From IMG/VR virus record IMGVR_UViG_3300010045_000005, positions 1-38,126 of that record: a stretch of 38,126 nucleotides of DNA. One strand, 5' to 3'. Origin of the DNA: a virus. This document shows, in pieces, positions 6,487 through 13,382 of this stretch. Every line of letters starts with the position of its first letter. The stretch's first letter is position 1. Position numbers and translations under genes: made by a program. Under the pieces are notes generated by a model. That model was not told the DNA's origin, did not search any database, and saw only the letters and a list, made by a program, of their open reading frames with translations.

Positions 6487-6839
6487 AGCATTCGGGGGCG
6501 CGCGGATTGATAGGGACGGGCGGTGCGCGCGCACCTCGTTGGCTGCCAATGCGACACTGGCAGTCAAACTCCTATGGACGCCGCCCGTCCACCTATCTTC
6601 TCGGGCCTGTAGCGCCGGTGAGAGAGCCTGCGGGGCAAACCAAGAGACGCACCGCGAAATGCAGAACGGCGAGAGAGCCGCCAGATACAAGAGTGGCGGG
6701 CACGGTTTTCTCTCAAGGTTCAGTGGCGGGCGGCAGATCAGGACAGATCCAACCGGGATGACAACTACGGCATGCGCGTCAGTGGGGACACTGGCAGGCC
6801 CGGCCACACCTTAACCCATCTGCACAGAAAGGATTTTCT
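6487..6839. other. Gene-free interval with structured DNA/RNA and short repeats
   Basis: These 353 bases contain no reading frame with a convincing start. They hold the large hairpin at 6509-6597, two copies of AGTGGCGGGC (6692-6701 and 6722-6731, 30 bp apart), and two copies of GACACTGGCAG (6553-6563 and 6786-6796), one forming an arm of the inner hairpin. In such a compact genome an untranslated stretch of this size probably has a function. Confidence 0.6.
6509..6597 (+). ncRNA. Structured element, possible non-coding RNA or cis-regulatory RNA
   Basis: A 15-bp interrupted stem closes an 89-base element. GATAGG (6509-6514) pairs with CCTATC (6592-6597), and GACGGGCGG (6515-6523) pairs with CCGCCCGTC (6581-6589), with only CA (6590-6591) bulged. 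Inside are a second hairpin, CTGCCA/TGGCAG (6543-6548 with 6558-6563, nine-base loop), and the self-complementary TGCGCGCGCA. There is no T-tract, so it is not an ordinary terminator. It could be an RNA or a DNA-level cruciform or protein-binding site. Confidence 0.5.
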
Positions 6840-7358
6840 ATGAGTACGGAAAAAGTCCCCGTAACGAGCACTGAGCAATTTCTTGACAAAACAGGAAGCG
6901 GAGACGCGCCGCCCGTCGCTGACCGTTTCGAGCAGGCCGCGAAGGAGTCGCAGAACAGAGAGAGGCGTCGGCGCTCTAAGAGCGCCGACGCCTCTGGTGG
7001 CGACGGCATTGCCTCGCCCGAAGGTGAAGCGCAGACGGCCCAGGCGGTCGAAGCTGAAGTCGTTGGCATTGAATCAGGCCGCGCACGCCGGCGACGCGCC
7101 AAGCAGGAGACCTTCGAAGAGATGAAGCAGGAAGAGATACCTGCCGTCACGGAAGCCGCCGAAAAGTATGTCGCGCTCAGAAACGAACGGATGGAATTGA
7201 CCCGCTCCGAAGTTGATGCGCGCGAGTTCCTGATTGATTTGATGCACAAGAACAATTTGACCACTTACAAGGTCGGGAACATGACGGCGACGCTCGAAGC
7301 AAAAGAGAAGGTCAAGGTGAAGGTCGAAGAGGAAGACGAAGAGCTGGAAGTTTACTAA
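6840..7358 (+). CDS. Hypothetical early protein, charged, upstream of the initiator
   Basis: A 172-aa protein with a good AAAGGA site. Residues 1-90 are low-complexity and Arg/Glu-rich (RERRRRSKS, RARRRRAK) and probably disordered. Residues 95-160 form a helical segment followed by KNNLTTYKVGNMTATLEAK, and the end is strongly acidic. Its stop is immediately followed by the ATG of the replication initiator (TAAATG), so the two are co-translated. This suggests a replication or recombination accessory protein, but I recognise no family. Confidence 0.65.
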   Translation: MSTEKVPVTSTEQFLDKTGSGDAPPVADRFEQAAKESQNRERRRRSKSADASGGDGIASPEGEAQTAQAVEAEVVGIESGRARRRRAKQETFEEMKQEEIPAVTEAAEKYVALRNERMELTRSEVDAREFLIDLMHKNNLTTYKVGNMTATLEAKEKVKVKVEEEDEELEVY

Positions 7359-8225
7359 ATGGCGTTCATTCCAGATAGCGCGCTTCGGCGCAAGCGGGAA
7401 TTAAGTTATGCGGCTCGGGACGTGTACGAAGCGCTCTGCGCGTTCGCTGATCCCTACACCGGCATAGTCGAGGCCCGCTATGCGTCGAACGCGCGTCTTG
7501 TGGAGTGGACAGGCTTCAAACTCGGGTCAGTCAAAAACGCGCTCACGGAGCTACGCAAATCCGGCTGGATTGAAGAGAGAGAAGGGCGCGTATTCTTGCT
7601 CGTCGGCACGTTCCTCGGCGGTGTGGAAAAGGCCAGACCGTCACCCACGAATGACGGTGCGTCACTCAGGAATGACGATTCGCAGCCCGTCGAGACCCCT
7701 CAACCGTCATTCAGCAATGACGCACCGTCACTAGGGAATGACGCACCGTCATTGCGCAGTGACGCACCGTCACCCACAAATGACGCTACATATACAGGCG
7801 TTACCAGCCCAGTTAACCAGCCCATAGACCAAACCATAAACCAGCCCGACGGCGACGACGCGCGCGCGCCAACGGGGAAGGCCAAGCGCGAAGGCAAGAC
7901 CGGGCCGCCTGACGGCTTTCCCCTGACTCCCGACCTGCTCTCGTGGGCAGCCGAGCACGCGCCACACGTCAACCTTGCGCTTGAAACGGACGCCTTTCTC
8001 GACTGGAACCGGCGCAAGCGCAAGCGCCGCACGGATGCCGACTGGAAACTGGCGTGGAAAAACTGGATGCGCAACGCCGTGAAGTTCGCGGCGCGTGACG
8101 GAACCGCCCAGAAAGCCGTCCCGGTGCGCCGCTCGAATGTTGACCGCAGCATGGACGCCGTGCGCGAACGGATCGCAGAGCTGGAGGTGAAGAAACTATG
8201 CAGCACGAACTCAGCCCCGACCTAG
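7359..8225 (+). CDS. Replication initiator, lambda O-like, with iterons in its own gene
   Basis: A 288-aa predicted origin-binding protein. Residues 1-85 form a winged helix-turn-helix (YAARDVYEALCAFAD to LRKSGWIEEREGRVFLLV) as in phage replication initiators. Residues 94-143 are a low-complexity linker of seven-residue units (APSLGND, APSLRSD, APSPTND) whose DNA carries the six iterons. The C-terminal 110 residues contain FLDWNRRKRKRRTDADWKLAWKNWMRNA, a pattern typical of phage O/replisome organiser proteins. The helicase-loader-like gene overlaps its 3' end. In lambda, O binds iterons within its own gene and recruits P; the same arrangement is visible here. The exact family is inferred. Confidence 0.85.
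   Translation: MAFIPDSALRRKRELSYAARDVYEALCAFADPYTGIVEARYASNARLVEWTGFKLGSVKNALTELRKSGWIEEREGRVFLLVGTFLGGVEKARPSPTNDGASLRNDDSQPVETPQPSFSNDAPSLGNDAPSLRSDAPSPTNDATYTGVTSPVNQPIDQTINQPDGDDARAPTGKAKREGKTGPPDGFPLTPDLLSWAAEHAPHVNLALETDAFLDWNRRKRKRRTDADWKLAWKNWMRNAVKFAARDGTAQKAVPVRRSNVDRSMDAVRERIAELEVKKLCSTNSAPT
7638..7786 (+). repeat. Replication origin iterons (six palindromic copies)
   Basis: There are six 20-bp sites of the form [CG]CGTCA-N8-TGACG[ACG], starting at 7638, 7659, 7704, 7725, 7746 and 7767. Spacing is exactly 21 bp (two helical turns and seven codons) except for one gap where a degenerate site lies. Each site is itself an inverted repeat, fitting a dimeric initiator. The following 60 bases are locally AT-richer (CATATACA to CATAAACC), suitable as an unwinding region. 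Confidence 0.85.
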
Positions 8226-8740
8226 AAATCGAACTCACGAAGCGCATTGGCGCTCTCGCTGCTGCGTTTCCCTACGCGCAGATTTCGGGCGAGACCATCA
8301 AGGTCTATGCGCGGATGCTCGCAGATATTCCGCTCGAAGTGCTCGACGCCGTTGCGAGTCAAGCGATGGCCGAGTGTGAGTTTTTCCCGACGATTGCGCG
8401 CGTGCGCGAGATGGCGATGAATCTGGCATCTCCGACCGGCCAGCACGTCTCGGGCTTTGAAGCGTGGGAGCAAGTCATTCGCCAGATTCGCTCTGTTGGC
8501 TCATACGGGCGGCCCGGCTTCATTGATCCGCTAATCACGCGCGCTGTCGAGTGTCTCGGCTGGCCGGAACTCTGCCAGTCGGACAATCAGGTGGCCGACC
8601 GCTCGCACTTCGTGCGGATCTATGAGCAGCTCGTAGAGCGCGAGCGTGCAGAGGCTCGCCTGCTGCCCGAATCGCGCGAACTACGCGCGAGTGTTTTGCA
8701 CTTAGCCGAGCAGAAGAAGATCGCTGGAGGTAAAGGATGA
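8198..8740 (+). CDS. Helicase-loader-like replication protein
   Basis: A 180-aa protein that starts inside the initiator gene at an ATG with a strong GGAGGTGA site. Residues 20-75 (INTO the segment FPYAQISGETIKVYARMLADI to FFPTIARVREMA) resemble the helical domain of phage helicase loaders such as SPP1 G39P and related replisome proteins. The position directly after an O-like initiator is where lambda has P. It would bring the host replicative helicase to the origin; no phage replicative helicase of the DnaB type is visible, so recruitment of the host enzyme makes sense. The function is inferred from family resemblance and synteny. Confidence 0.7.
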   Translation: MQHELSPDLEIELTKRIGALAAAFPYAQISGETIKVYARMLADIPLEVLDAVASQAMAECEFFPTIARVREMAMNLASPTGQHVSGFEAWEQVIRQIRSVGSYGRPGFIDPLITRAVECLGWPELCQSDNQVADRSHFVRIYEQLVERERAEARLLPESRELRASVLHLAEQKKIAGGKG

Positions 8741-8777
8741 ATGAGGAGGGGCGCCAGCCTGCATTTTGAAATCGACA

Positions 8778-8987
8778 ATGGAAAATCAAAGCCCGGCACT
8801 TTGCCAGAAATCCGAAACGGAACTGTCGACTGACCCTTACTTCTGGCAGGTGGTCGAACTCAAGTATGACCTGAACAACAAGCGGGCCGAGAACGCGTCA
8901 CTTCGGCGCTCTCTCTTCTGGGCCAGTTGGGCCGTAGTGGGGCTGCTGTGCTTATCAATCTACCTGCTGGCAGAGGGCTTCCGATGA
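8778..8987 (+). CDS. Small single-pass membrane protein
   Basis: A 69-aa protein with a polar N-terminal half, a basic turn (NNKRAENASLRRS) and one C-terminal membrane segment of about 22 residues (LFWASWAVVGLLCLSIYLLA). The topology suggests the N-terminus is in the cytoplasm. The start is uncertain: ATG at 8778 or an in-frame TTG at 8766 that has GAGGAGGGG about 14 bases upstream. Its stop overlaps the next start (ATGA). The function is unknown; it could be a small membrane-acting early protein or an auxiliary lysis factor, but nothing specific supports either. Confidence 0.6.
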   Translation: MENQSPALCQKSETELSTDPYFWQVVELKYDLNNKRAENASLRRSLFWASWAVVGLLCLSIYLLAEGFR

Positions 8988-9178
8988 AAACACCATACAG
9001 CTTGAATCAGGGCGGCTTGATGCGCTGCTGCCTACTGACTCTCGATGATGCGATGGTCAAGCGCCCCGATGACGAGCCGCTCAGAGAGGGCGAGACGTTG
9101 AACTGTAAATGGTGCGCGGCTTCGATGATTTATCACGACGGATACTGGCAGTGGAATCACCCGGAGAGCAAGAAGTGA
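8984..9178 (+). CDS. Small zinc-ribbon-like protein
   Basis: A 64-aa protein that starts at ATG overlapping the previous stop and ends overlapping the next GTG start. It has a CC pair (MRCCLL) and a CKWC knuckle 29 residues later, then WQWNH, so it could bind one zinc ion. It is too short for a catalytic domain. Proteins of this size and layout are frequent in phage early regions and are usually unassigned. Confidence 0.65.
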   Translation: MKTPYSLNQGGLMRCCLLTLDDAMVKRPDDEPLREGETLNCKWCAASMIYHDGYWQWNHPESKK

Positions 9179-9528
9179 AGCAAGAAAGCCTATTCCAAAA
9201 CGTCGAAACTCCTTTGGTAAAACAGCGGGATAATATCCCACCCGTGCGCCGCCAGCGTGCGCACCCCGAATCGCGCGCCGCCTTCAATTCCATCCGCGGC
9301 CATCTCCCGCAGCTCGACGCTTCACTCGTGCGCTTCATGCGCGAGAATTTCAACATCGGCTGGACGTGCGACGAAATCGAAGTCGCGCTCTTGCTCTCTC
9401 ATCAGACCGCATCAAGCGCCCTCAAGCGCCTGAAGGATTCCAAGATCGTCATCGAAACCGACCGCACGCGCGCCACGCGCTCTGGCCGCCGTGCGCGCGT
9501 CGTGGTCTTAGCCGAAGAAGGGAAGTAG
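9175..9528 (+). CDS. Winged-helix DNA-binding protein
   Basis: A 117-aa protein. I use the GTG at 9175, which overlaps the preceding stop (GTGA) and has a GGAG ten bases upstream; longer versions would cover the zinc-ribbon gene. Residues 45-110 look like a winged helix-turn-helix (WTCDEIEVALLLSHQTASSALKRL is the turn and recognition helix, then KIVIETDRTRATRSGRRARVVV for the wing). It is probably a transcription or replication regulator of the right early operon. There are no other domains. Confidence 0.7.
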   Translation: MKQESLFQNVETPLVKQRDNIPPVRRQRAHPESRAAFNSIRGHLPQLDASLVRFMRENFNIGWTCDEIEVALLLSHQTASSALKRLKDSKIVIETDRTRATRSGRRARVVVLAEEGK

Positions 9529-9531
9529 CCC

Positions 9532-9846
9532 ATGACTTACGAAGACGAAAATGCCTCTGACCCCCACGCGCTGATTAACAATTCACGGAAGGCAAAAGTG
9601 GCCGTCCCCGCCCATGTGCTCGAAGGCTTCAAGACTATCCTTCGCCGCAGGGCGAATGTCCGCTCCTACGACCTGCACGCAATGGCCGAGGCGGCGCGCT
9701 CTGAGGGTCTTGATGACGTAGCCGCGTGGCTCACGAAGAACTCTGCCGCCTATGGCATGGGGTTAATCATCGGCTTCAAAGTTGATGAAGTGGATACTGA
9801 GACGCATCGCTTCCCCATAGTCCCGCCGAAAGAAGGTGATGCCTGA
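9532..9846 (+). CDS. Hypothetical early protein
   Basis: A 104-aa acidic protein of unknown function, three bases after the wHTH gene. The middle is helical (VLEGFKTILRRRANVRSYDL), with AMAEAARSEGLDDVAAWLTKN after it; this could be a small helical bundle. Its stop overlaps the next start (TGATG). I see no metal-binding or catalytic motif. Confidence 0.6.
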   Translation: MTYEDENASDPHALINNSRKAKVAVPAHVLEGFKTILRRRANVRSYDLHAMAEAARSEGLDDVAAWLTKNSAAYGMGLIIGFKVDEVDTETHRFPIVPPKEGDA

Positions 9847-10130
9847 TGCCAGAGCCTGTCTTCCCGGTGGATAGCAGCTTCAAAGATGAAGACCACATCG
9901 TCTTCACCGGCGACGGATCCGGCATGCGAGACCTCGCCGCCGTGCCCGTGCTTGACGATGCAGGCTCAGTCGTTACGCGCTGGCACTTCACATGGCGCGA
10001 ACGTCTGCGACTGCTTTTTCGCGGCGAACTCTTTGTTACGACCCTGACCTTCTACAGCCGATTTCAACCGCTCGCGCTCTCAATCGAATCACCTCTGCGG
10101 AAAGGTGACGAGCTGAAACGCGGACGATAA
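9846..10130 (+). CDS. Small conserved-type phage protein
   Basis: A 94-aa protein. The core, VVTRWHFTWRERLRLLFRGE followed by LFVTTLTFYSRFQPLALSI, has the W-x3-RERLRLLF-G-x-L pattern I recall from short hypothetical proteins widespread in actinophages and other phages, usually in early regions. No activity is established for them. It overlaps the preceding stop, so it is likely to be coupled. Confidence 0.65.
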   Translation: MPEPVFPVDSSFKDEDHIVFTGDGSGMRDLAAVPVLDDAGSVVTRWHFTWRERLRLLFRGELFVTTLTFYSRFQPLALSIESPLRKGDELKRGR

Positions 10131-10134
10131 ACGG

Positions 10135-10626
10135 ATGATTGATTTCGCAGTGGTCAAGCGCAAGCGTCACTCCCGAATGGTTGGCCGCCCGTGGCTTCGT
10201 CTCGACCTGGCGGGCCGTCGCTTCGGCGACCTCCGTGCCCTCTACCCGGTGCGTTACGTCCCGCAGCTCGGCTGGGTCTGGGCGATGCGCTGCGTTCGCC
10301 TGAAAGAGGACGGCACACAATGCGGTCGCATCCGTTTCATGTACGCGCGCAGGCGCAATAAGACAGTCGCATGCGCCGCATGCAGCGGTCAGGGGCGAGA
10401 CGAGGTTCGCGACGTAGAGGTCGCACGCATCGGGCAGGGAAAGAGCCGTCGCCGACGTGCCACGAAATCAAATTACAAAGAGCTGCGCGCGACCTTCACT
10501 GCCGATGAGCGAGACTCATATCGCGAATATCTGGGCAATCGCCCGACGAAGGGAAAGCGCGGCGAGCGCAACCAGATCGAGGCGGTTGATCTTGTAATGA
10601 TGGAAAGAGACAGGCGAGGAAATTAA
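10135..10626 (+). CDS. Zinc-ribbon, basic early protein
   Basis: A 163-aa very basic protein. Two Cys pairs (MRCVRLKEDGTQC and VACAAC, roughly residues 55-85) fit a zinc ribbon. A following Arg/Lys-rich stretch (GKSRRRRATKSNYKELRATF) suggests nucleic-acid binding. The N-terminal part, GRRFGDLRALYPVRYV, resembles the opening strand of ribosomal-like or HNH-associated zinc domains, but no HNH triad is present. Its stop is directly followed by the next ATG (TAAATG). Confidence 0.6.
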   Translation: MIDFAVVKRKRHSRMVGRPWLRLDLAGRRFGDLRALYPVRYVPQLGWVWAMRCVRLKEDGTQCGRIRFMYARRRNKTVACAACSGQGRDEVRDVEVARIGQGKSRRRRATKSNYKELRATFTADERDSYREYLGNRPTKGKRGERNQIEAVDLVMMERDRRGN

Positions 10627-11289
10627 ATGCAGACAGCAGAAGCAGCAGAACCCCAGAGAATTGTGCCGCCCTTCGCGCCCGGCGAAGAAATACTGCTCAA
10701 CGGGCGGTTTCTCTTCCTCTTTCAGATCACGGAAAAGGTGCTCATCTTCCGCCGTGATTACGGGAAGCAGCCACCTGCGGGCACGGAGCGAAAAGCCTTC
10801 ATGGCCGGCGCGCAATTCGAGTGGAAGAAGTGGCGCTTCGAGATCGTCAAAGTCCAGTCGCCTAAATTCAAGCGCGGCAAAAAGATGGGGCAGTTTCAAG
10901 AAGCGCGCCACTTCGAGCTGCACTGCCGACCCCTGGCCATCCGGCGCGCCGACGATGACGAGATTCGCCAGGTACTCGAGCGCATCCATCCGCCCGCGAT
11001 TGATTCACGCGAGCATCTGGAAGCGTGGCAGGCAGGCGTGCAAGGGTACTTTGAGCAGAAGCGAGTGGACGCCAACCCGCACGGCGGCCTGCTCGTCTCA
11101 CCACACGAAGGCATCAGTGAGGCCGCACGCCGTCAGGGCCTTCGCACCTTCTGGGAGCGCGGCTGGTCGGACGCCGCGCGCGCCGCAAGCGAGGTTCTAC
11201 CGCAAGGCCCTGCGCAGGATGAGCCGCCAGCGCCCGCGCGCCAGCCCGTCGTAGATGTTCCGTTTGAAGGGAGCGCGCTAAATGATTGA
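10627..11289 (+). CDS. Hypothetical early protein
   Basis: A 220-aa protein. The N-terminal 115 residues look like a beta-rich domain (EEILLNGRFLFLFQITEKVL, QFEWKKWRFEIVKVQSPKF, FELHCRPLAIR). The C-terminal 80 residues are helical and then Pro/Ala-rich. No catalytic residues stand out. It starts right after the previous stop and its last eight bases overlap the next gene. I do not recognise the family. Confidence 0.6.
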   Translation: MQTAEAAEPQRIVPPFAPGEEILLNGRFLFLFQITEKVLIFRRDYGKQPPAGTERKAFMAGAQFEWKKWRFEIVKVQSPKFKRGKKMGQFQEARHFELHCRPLAIRRADDDEIRQVLERIHPPAIDSREHLEAWQAGVQGYFEQKRVDANPHGGLLVSPHEGISEAARRQGLRTFWERGWSDAARAASEVLPQGPAQDEPPAPARQPVVDVPFEGSALND

Positions 11290-11476
11290 CCTCAGCCTGA
11301 CTTTCGATCTCGGCAACGGCGACCGCATCCACTTCGTGCTCACAAAGGGTACGGAGCTGGGCATTCAAATCACGAACTCTGGCGGCGTTACTGCCCACTG
11401 GCAGAAACTCACACCAGAGCAGGCCAAATGGATTCTACCCATCATTGAAAGAGTAGCGAGGCAGGATGAGACTTAG
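11282..11476 (+). CDS. Hypothetical small protein
   Basis: A 64-aa protein with GAAGGGAG before its ATG and overlaps with both neighbours. It has four likely strands (LSLTFDLGNGDRIHFVLTKG) and one helix near the end (PEQAKWILPIIERVARQ). It is probably a small alpha/beta fold translated together with the nuclease that follows. Its function is unknown. Confidence 0.55.
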   Translation: MIDLSLTFDLGNGDRIHFVLTKGTELGIQITNSGGVTAHWQKLTPEQAKWILPIIERVARQDET

Positions 11477-11759
11477 AGCGCGTGTAGATAAAAATCAGTC
11501 GAAGATAGTGGAAGAACTCCGGGCCGTCGGCGCGAGTGTCGAGTACCTGCACCGGCTCGGGCGCGGCGTCCCAGACCTGCTCGTCGGCTACTGTGGCGTC
11601 AATTACGTGATGGAAGTAAAAGACGGCGATGCCTCGCCATCACGCCAGGCCCTCACGCCTGATGAAGTGAAGTGGATGCGCAACTGGCGCGGTCAGAAAT
11701 GCGTTGTGCGCTCTCCCGTCGGCGCGCTCAAAGCCATCGGCATTCCGCCCGCTGAGTAG
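11466..11759 (+). CDS. VRR-NUC-type nuclease (PD-(D/E)XK)
   Basis: A 97-aa stand-alone VRR-NUC domain. The active-site series is visible as an N-terminal Glu in the first helix (IVEELRAVGASVEYL), GVPDLLVGY, and YVMEVKDG, which supplies the D and ExK residues. Such small phage nucleases are related to the FAN1 nuclease domain and to Holliday-junction-type resolvases; they act on branched DNA during replication or packaging. It closes the right early block. GAGGCAGG precedes the start. The family call is firm; the substrate is not shown. Confidence 0.88.
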   Translation: MRLRARVDKNQSKIVEELRAVGASVEYLHRLGRGVPDLLVGYCGVNYVMEVKDGDASPSRQALTPDEVKWMRNWRGQKCVVRSPVGALKAIGIPPAE

Positions 11760-11765
11760 CCCAAG

Positions 11766-11779
11766 TTATACGACACCTT
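11766..11779. promoter_or_regulatory. Intergenic motif TTATACGACACCTT, copy 1
   Basis: The same 14 bases occur at 17902-17915, and 12 of 13 bases occur at 28031-28043. All three lie outside genes. This one lies between the early block and the first late-side gene. It is followed at 11825-11841 by a small GCGCC/GGCGC hairpin. The motif is likely to be a regulatory or promoter element; its orientation is not settled. Confidence 0.5.
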
Positions 11780-11853
11780 CCATACACTGAAATACTTTTG
11801 GCGTAATCGGGGAAACCTCTAACGCGCCACTTTTCGGCGCACGAAAGGACAGC

Positions 11854-12105
11854 ATGAAGAAGCAGATCCTATTTATGATTCTTGTCGCCCAGCTACAGGC
11901 TTTCGGAACGGCTATCGCCAATCTGGACGAAGACAAGACGGGTGCAGACGACATGATCGGGCGAATCGTTCTACCTTCGGGAGCGCGCGTCCTGGATTTG
12001 TCGGCCAAAGGCAAGTTGAAGGAAGCAGACGCGGTTATTGATTCAGTCATTGATGGCCTTTGTGAGTACCGGGGACGCGAGATTCCGCCCCCTGTCACTG
12101 CCTAG
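11854..12105 (+). CDS. Hypothetical small protein at the early/late border
   Basis: An 83-aa protein with a GAAAGGA site. After a short hydrophobic start (QILFMILVAQLQAFG) it continues as an acidic helical protein with GADDMIGRIVLPSGARVLDL. The N-terminal segment is too short and too polar to be certain of membrane insertion. It may belong to the late region because the conserved intergenic motif lies just upstream. I do not recognise the family. Confidence 0.55.
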   Translation: MKKQILFMILVAQLQAFGTAIANLDEDKTGADDMIGRIVLPSGARVLDLSAKGKLKEADAVIDSVIDGLCEYRGREIPPPVTA

Positions 12106-12136
12106 CCGCTCAACTTTAATTTTCCGTGCGATTGGT

Positions 12137-12175
12137 AAGGCGGCGCGCCGGGCCTGCATCCGGCGCGCCGCCTTT
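12137..12175 (+). terminator. Perfect 15-bp stem-loop, terminator-like
   Basis: AAGGCGGCGCGCCGG (12137-12151) and its exact complement CCGGCGCGCCGCCTT (12160-12174) enclose the eight-base loop GCCTGCAT. The right arm ends in TTT at 12173-12175 but there is no long T-tract. It lies only eight bases before the ATG of the next gene, so besides ending early transcription it could hide the start of that gene in read-through RNA. Confidence 0.7.
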
Positions 12176-12182
12176 GAAACTT

Positions 12183-12533
12183 ATGGGCTTTCTTCTACAG
12201 CTAGCGCAGTCTCCGTCAGACTGGCAGGGCATCGCCGAGAGATTTGGGGTTTCGTTCCTCATCCTCTGCGCGCTCGGGCTTTTCATCTGGAAGATGCTTT
12301 GGCCTTTCCTGACTGAGCAAATCAACGCGAGCCGCCAGCAAGTAGAGAAGACAAACACGCTGCTTGAGGCGCAGTTGAACGCCAGCCACTCGGCGCGCGA
12401 AAAGGCTCTCAGCGAGTTCATGAATGCGCTTGAGCGGCGCGACACGGAATTCGGCAAGGTCGTTGAGCAACTGGAAAACCTTGCCTCGCTTATCGAAGGG
12501 ATGAAAGAAAACTCTGAGAGGAATCGGCGATGA
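12183..12533 (+). CDS. Membrane-anchored coiled-coil protein, possible holin-type
   Basis: A 116-aa protein. Residues about 18-45 form one membrane segment (FGVSFLILCALGLFIWKMLW), then a long coiled coil (QVEKTNTLLEAQLNASHSAREKAL, continuing to ENLASLIEGMKENSE). Single-pass proteins with this layout stand next to terminase genes in many siphoviruses and are often listed as holin-like. The ATG at 12183 directly follows the big hairpin and has no good ribosome site. It overlaps the next gene (ATGA). A lysis role is a guess, since no endolysin is recognisable nearby. Confidence 0.6.
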   Translation: MGFLLQLAQSPSDWQGIAERFGVSFLILCALGLFIWKMLWPFLTEQINASRQQVEKTNTLLEAQLNASHSAREKALSEFMNALERRDTEFGKVVEQLENLASLIEGMKENSERNRR

Positions 12534-12937
12534 ATGATGAATGGCTCGGATTCTTATACTTCATCTGGTGGCTTATGACCGGCGCAGATGGCGTCGGAGC
12601 GCTACTGGCTGCCCTGAGAATTCGAGAAGCCACGCGCCGGTCTGCTGTCTCCATGCGCGCCCGAAAAGTAGCGCTCGGCTACAAGGTACTGCTTTTTGGT
12701 CTGGCCGCCGAAGCCTTTTTGACCGTCCTCTCGCTCTATTTCTTTCAGGACAAATCCCACTTTACTCAGACCTATATCTTGGGGCGTGTGATAGGCCGTA
12801 CCATCAAAGCTATCTGCGTCTGGTTTTTTGTGCTCTATGTCCTGGGGATTCGCAACGGATCATCTGAGACGGATAGCTCGACTCCCCCGCCCCCGGTAGT
12901 TGGCATGGATTCGGGCGTGAACGTGACCAGGAGCTGA
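12530..12937 (+). CDS. Multi-pass membrane protein, possible holin partner
   Basis: A 135-aa protein with about three hydrophobic segments (FLYFIWWLMTGADGVGALLA, LLFGLAAEAFLTVLSLYFF, and AICVWFFVLYVLGI) and a polar Pro/Ser/Thr-rich tail. It overlaps the single-pass protein before it, so the two are made together, like paired lysis proteins. No holin family can be assigned by eye. It is immediately followed by the small terminase gene. Confidence 0.6.
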   Translation: MNDEWLGFLYFIWWLMTGADGVGALLAALRIREATRRSAVSMRARKVALGYKVLLFGLAAEAFLTVLSLYFFQDKSHFTQTYILGRVIGRTIKAICVWFFVLYVLGIRNGSSETDSSTPPPPVVGMDSGVNVTRS

Positions 12938-12950
12938 GGGGGGCATTGCT

Positions 12951-13382
12951 ATGCGCGGTCGGACACTTCGGACGCCAGAAAAATACGAGAAGTTCCTAAA
13001 CACCCTGCGTCGCACGGCCAACGTGAGCCGGGCCTGCAAGGCAGAAGGAATCGGGCGCGCAACCGCCTACGAATGGCGCGAAACAGACAAAGCCTTCGCC
13101 GCGCGCTGGGATGAAGCGGTCGAAGAGGGCCTCGACACCCTTGAACAGGAAGCGCGCCGGCGTGCTCTCAAAGGAGTGCGCCGCGCCCATTTTTACAAGG
13201 GCGAAATCATCGGATGGGAAAAAGAGTATAGCGATACGCTTCTCATCTTCCTTCTCAAAGGCGGTCGCCCAGAAAAGTACCGCGAGCGTCACGAGCTGAC
13301 CGGAGCGGGCGGCGCGCCGCTCATCCCGGCTGTGCTCGAAGTGATTAACAAAATCTATGGCGACGGCAGCGATAAATCTTGA
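12951..13382 (+). CDS. Terminase small subunit
   Basis: A 143-aa DNA-recognition subunit of the packaging motor. Residues 10-50 form a helix-turn-helix (FLNTLRRTANVSRACKAEGI, then GRATAYEWRETDKAF), typical of TerS proteins that bind the packaging site. The middle helices (EAVEEGLDTLEQEARRRALKG) would form the oligomer, and LIFLLKGGRPEKYRER is a pattern common in phage TerS. GAGGGGGG precedes the ATG. It overlaps the large subunit by 26 bases. The packaging site itself is not visible. Confidence 0.88.
   Translation: MRGRTLRTPEKYEKFLNTLRRTANVSRACKAEGIGRATAYEWRETDKAFAARWDEAVEEGLDTLEQEARRRALKGVRRAHFYKGEIIGWEKEYSDTLLIFLLKGGRPEKYRERHELTGAGGAPLIPAVLEVINKIYGDGSDKS

Noticed and set aside
6025-6807. 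260-codon minus-strand frame across the CII-like and cold-shock genes
   Set aside because: It is antisense to two well-supported genes, of low complexity and without a credible start.
7638-7786. Regular repeats as a CRISPR array
   Set aside because: Spacing is 21 bp with 8-base interiors, the repeats are coding, and they lie within a replication initiator gene; iterons explain them.
8737-8769. Tiny frame of ten codons overlapping the helicase-loader stop
   Set aside because: It has an ATGA overlap but only ten codons and no sign of conservation; it may just serve coupling to the membrane protein gene.
11766-11779. T7-type RNA polymerase promoter (shares ATACGAC with the T7 consensus)
   Set aside because: The match is seven bases, the rest of the T7 consensus is absent, and no single-subunit RNA polymerase gene is present.
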